Source of the DNA: Yoonia sp.
GTDB lineage: Bacteria; Pseudomonadota; Alphaproteobacteria; Rhodobacterales; Rhodobacteraceae
Assembly (NCBI RefSeq): GCF_017854565.1
Contig: NZ_JAFMHJ010000006.1
Coordinates: forward strand, 33,880-97,879
Direction of reading: 5' to 3'
Length of the DNA stretch: 64,000 bases
A model generated the notes under the pieces. That model worked only from the letters and a program-made list of their open reading frames with translations. It ran no database searches and was not told the DNA's origin. Below, in pieces: positions 62,073 through 64,000 of the stretch. A program made the position numbers and the translations under genes. How positions within the stretch are numbered: the stretch's first letter is position 1; the number at the start of each line of letters is the position of its first letter.

Positions 62073-63473
62073 CTAGACAGACGGATAGCAGAAGCTATCT
62101 GTAGAGCAATCTCCGCCTTCCAGCCGGATTTGGTGTGACCGCAGGCCCTTGGGGAAGTCGACGTAAAAATCCTTGTTCAACGTCAGCCCCCCGTTTTCAC
62201 CGACGTCCGCCATCACCATCTGCCCGCCCTCATCATTTGGATAGAACTGATCGTCCCATGTAGAATAGAGCGAATTGGTCCAATACACACGTTTGCCGTC
62301 ACGACTGATTTCAACCATTTGCGGCCCGTATGCAAAGGGCTTGCCATTGGGGTGAGTCTTGCCTTTGGCGATCCCACCCAACTCCACTTTGCCCGCCAGA
62401 ACAGGGTTCATCGGATCGCTGACGTCATACTGGTGCATCTCACCTAAGCCCCAGCATGCGACGTAAAGATATTTGTCATCCAGGCTCAGATCAATGTCGG
62501 TGACCAGCGGTGGCACTGCGCCAAACCCTTGCAACAATGGCGGCAGGTTTGCAGGGTCTTCGGGGCGCGGATCAATTGTGATGGTCTTCTTGGCCTGCCA
62601 CACACCGTCATCATCCCGCCACCACGTAAAGATGGCACCCTGCAGGTTTGTCGTATCTACGACGACACCGCAGAATCCATATGACTTGGTAGGATCATGC
62701 GCAGGGCGGATTTCCAACGCCATCTGGTAGTTTTCGCCAAAGTCTATCGTCTGTATGTTCTTGCGCGCCCGCAGATCCCAGAAGTGGATGGAATGGCCGT
62801 ATTTGTTCGACAGAAGATCTTCGGGCACAATGCCGTTTTCAAACTGCGGCGGCAGCCCCCATTCGGAACTGACCATGTAATCCTGTGGTAAGTTCCACCA
62901 GAAATCATAGTGTTTGTCCTGTTTGCCGCGATCCATCTCGTATTGGCCAATGATCTCGAAGGTCTCGCAATCCATGATAAAGATACCGGGAGGACCGTCG
63001 ATGCCATCCTCGCCGCCGCCACCCAGGCACGAGACGTAAATCCCTTCAGGTCCGCAATGGATCGTATGGGGGCGCGAATAGCCGGTTTTGCGGAACACTT
63101 CCTCAGGCTCGATTGTCTTGTGGATGTGGGCCTTGAGTGGGTCTTTGACGTCAATCACGTAGATACGCGATGAGCGAATACCCGGCACGATCAAATAGCG
63201 GCGTTCAAGGAACGCATGGCCAGACAGGGGCGACAAAGATGACGAACAGGCATTCCACCCAAAATGGTGAAACTCGTCGCCTTTATTTGGCACCATGACT
63301 TGATGCACGATCTCGCCGTAGGTGTCGGATCCCGGCTTCAGGTCAATGACTGCGATGCCATCAGACTGAGAACCATCAGGGCTCAGCATGACGGTAAAGG
63401 CATAATTCTCAACGGGTGCTTCCATCGCCAATTTAGGCGACGCGTGGAATGTTGGGTCAGGTCTCAGGTTCAT
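62073..63473 (-). CDS. SBP56-family protein, probable methanethiol oxidase
   Basis: A 466-residue beta-propeller of the selenium-binding protein family. Conserved blocks: DEFHHFGWNACSSS (His69-His70, Cys76), GYSRPHTIHCGPEG (His136, His139), KYGHSIHFWDL, AVPPLVTDIDLSLDDKYLYV and the end SFCYPSV. In Hyphomicrobium and marine bacteria the family member MtoX is a copper enzyme that turns methanethiol into sulfide, formaldehyde and hydrogen peroxide, so this fits a DMSP-degrading marine bacterium. No signal peptide is visible in front of MNLRPDPTFH. GGAGG precedes ATG 63473. Selenium binding itself is not implied. Confidence 0.85.
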   Translation of the reverse strand: MNLRPDPTFHASPKLAMEAPVENYAFTVMLSPDGSQSDGIAVIDLKPGSDTYGEIVHQVMVPNKGDEFHHFGWNACSSSLSPLSGHAFLERRYLIVPGIRSSRIYVIDVKDPLKAHIHKTIEPEEVFRKTGYSRPHTIHCGPEGIYVSCLGGGGEDGIDGPPGIFIMDCETFEIIGQYEMDRGKQDKHYDFWWNLPQDYMVSSEWGLPPQFENGIVPEDLLSNKYGHSIHFWDLRARKNIQTIDFGENYQMALEIRPAHDPTKSYGFCGVVVDTTNLQGAIFTWWRDDDGVWQAKKTITIDPRPEDPANLPPLLQGFGAVPPLVTDIDLSLDDKYLYVACWGLGEMHQYDVSDPMNPVLAGKVELGGIAKGKTHPNGKPFAYGPQMVEISRDGKRVYWTNSLYSTWDDQFYPNDEGGQMVMADVGENGGLTLNKDFYVDFPKGLRSHQIRLEGGDCSTDSFCYPSV

Positions 63474-63716
63474 AATTTTCCTCCCAGTTTAAAATGAATG
63501 CCCTGTTGGGGTCTGTTGATTTTGGGCCCTCCCCGGCCGAACCGACAAAGCGATTGATCGCGTATCAACTGCTCACGTCAGAAGCCTAACACCGAAGCCA
63601 CCAAATTTCGGAGTCCCAATTTGATCATTCTGGATCTGGGATGCGGCGCACTGATGCTGGTGCCACCAAAACGCTGTGTTGCTACACGCCCGGCCTTTGC
63701 TGCACACAGACTATGG

Positions 63717-63750
63717 TTGAGGTGGTCCCCGAAAACTGGACACTGACATA
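63717..63750. mobile_element. Possible insertion-sequence end
   Basis: GTGGTCCCCGAAAACTGGAC resembles the terminal inverted repeats of IS3-like elements. No transposase of that type is adjacent and no matching partner end is seen, so this is only a remnant candidate. Bases 63490-63710 hold the upstream region of the SBP56 unit and no recognisable gene. Confidence 0.25.
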
Positions 63751-63822
63751 AGCTCTGATTTGCTTACTGCTGATCGTAACCGCGCCATTGGCACCGCCTG
63801 CCTGAGGCTGGGGCGATGATCT

Positions 63823-63860
63823 AAGAGACGTCGCTAATGACGTCATTACTGACGTCTCTT
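63823..63860. repeat. Nested palindrome with three GACGTC sites
   Basis: AAGAGACGTC (63823-63832) and GACGTCTCTT (63851-63860) are perfect inverted repeats. Between them is the perfect 14-bp palindrome TAATGACGTCATTA (63835-63848). GACGTC therefore occurs three times with a 12-base period. It lies just before the IS66-like orfA fragment. Confidence 0.75.
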
Positions 63861-63874
63861 ATGCGGGGCCTGTG

Positions 63875-63979
63875 ATGCGTGGCGAAATTCTTGGTGCGGA
63901 GCGGCGGCGCTTTTGGCGAGACGAGGACAAGCTCGAGGTTATGGAGCTATGCGGGAATTTGGGTGATGGCGTGATTTGA
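63875..63979 (+). pseudogene. IS66-like OrfA (TnpA) fragment
   Basis: ATG 63875 starts RGEILGAERRRFWRDEDKLEVMEL, which matches the beginning of the small OrfA protein of IS66-family elements (MR-E-L-G-ERRR-W---DKL). It then runs out of similarity and stops at TGA 63977-63979 after 34 codons; the intact protein has a helix-turn-helix beyond this point. The element is therefore decayed or frameshifted, and the window ends 21 bases later. Confidence 0.65.
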
Positions 63980-64000
63980 AGGGCGGCGTATCGTGGCGGG

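Noticed and set aside
62073..63473. True selenium use by the SBP56 protein
   Set aside because: No in-frame TGA and no selenocysteine machinery in the window; the name is historical and the methanethiol oxidase role fits better.

Overview
The window looks like chromosomal core DNA of a marine alphaproteobacterium of the Rhodobacterales (Roseobacter group). The clues are high G+C with C/G-rich third positions, a C4-pathway 5-aminolevulinate synthase with an FnrL-like box, a GTTC-N7-GTTC type LexA box before uvrA, an unshifted prfB, the purL-bolA-grxD order, tandem gap genes, and two dispersed repeat types I associate with this order. The species cannot be named from the sequence alone. No rRNA, prophage, plasmid or CRISPR array is visible. 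The only mobile DNA is an IS66-like fragment at the far right end.

Layout, left to right. 1-7.5 kb: murI, a PlsC-like acyltransferase and a fused indolepyruvate ferredoxin oxidoreductase divergent from a LysR regulator, then a frameshifted Hint-domain gene. 7.6-10.8 kb: a candidate 80-nt small RNA, then purL, bolA and grxD. 10.8-19.8 kb: zapA with a coiled-coil partner, transketolase, a broken DoxX gene, a DUF808 protein, two GAPDH genes flanking a 47-residue membrane protein and carrying LacI-type palindromes, coaD, and a CBS protein with a LysR gene. 19.9-26.4 kb: valine catabolism (mmsA, an acyl-CoA dehydrogenase, 3-hydroxyisobutyryl-CoA hydrolase, mmsB), interrupted by a decayed hydrolase and a glycosyltransferase on the other strand. 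26.5-38.1 kb: uvrA with SOS box, a conserved unknown protein, an E3 (lpd) gene, a DUF924 protein, an MFS transporter, queA and a YhdP/AsmA-like giant. 38.2-48.5 kb: envelope and cell-shape genes (bcp and DUF455; M23 peptidase with bactofilin; aminotransferase, amiC, PBP1A, prfB). 48.6-57.4 kb: a DsbA-like protein, a Tat-exported metallohydrolase, ispG and rodZ, hemA, an M20 and an S41 peptidase, and two identical tRNA-Asp genes. 57.7-64 kb: a membrane-fused spermidine synthase-like protein, a DadA-like oxidase, an SBP56/methanethiol oxidase with a membrane partner, and the IS fragment.

How the genes work together. Central carbon flow is represented by tkt, gap1, gap2 and lpd. The gap promoters carry four related palindromes, and gap1 lacks the Asp that normally selects NAD, so the pair may be split between glycolytic and anabolic directions. 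Amino-acid carbon enters through the valine cluster and indolepyruvate oxidation. The middle of the window is rich in peptidoglycan and cell-shape functions.

The points most worth checking are a family of short palindromes whose outer bases supply the stop codon of four neighbouring genes, the candidate anti-Shine-Dalgarno small RNA before purL, the gap1/small protein/gap2 locus with its operator array, and the SBP56 plus membrane-protein pair. Three genes are disrupted (Hint, DoxX, alpha/beta hydrolase). The hydrolase has two independent lesions and is very likely a true pseudogene. The other two could be sequencing errors.
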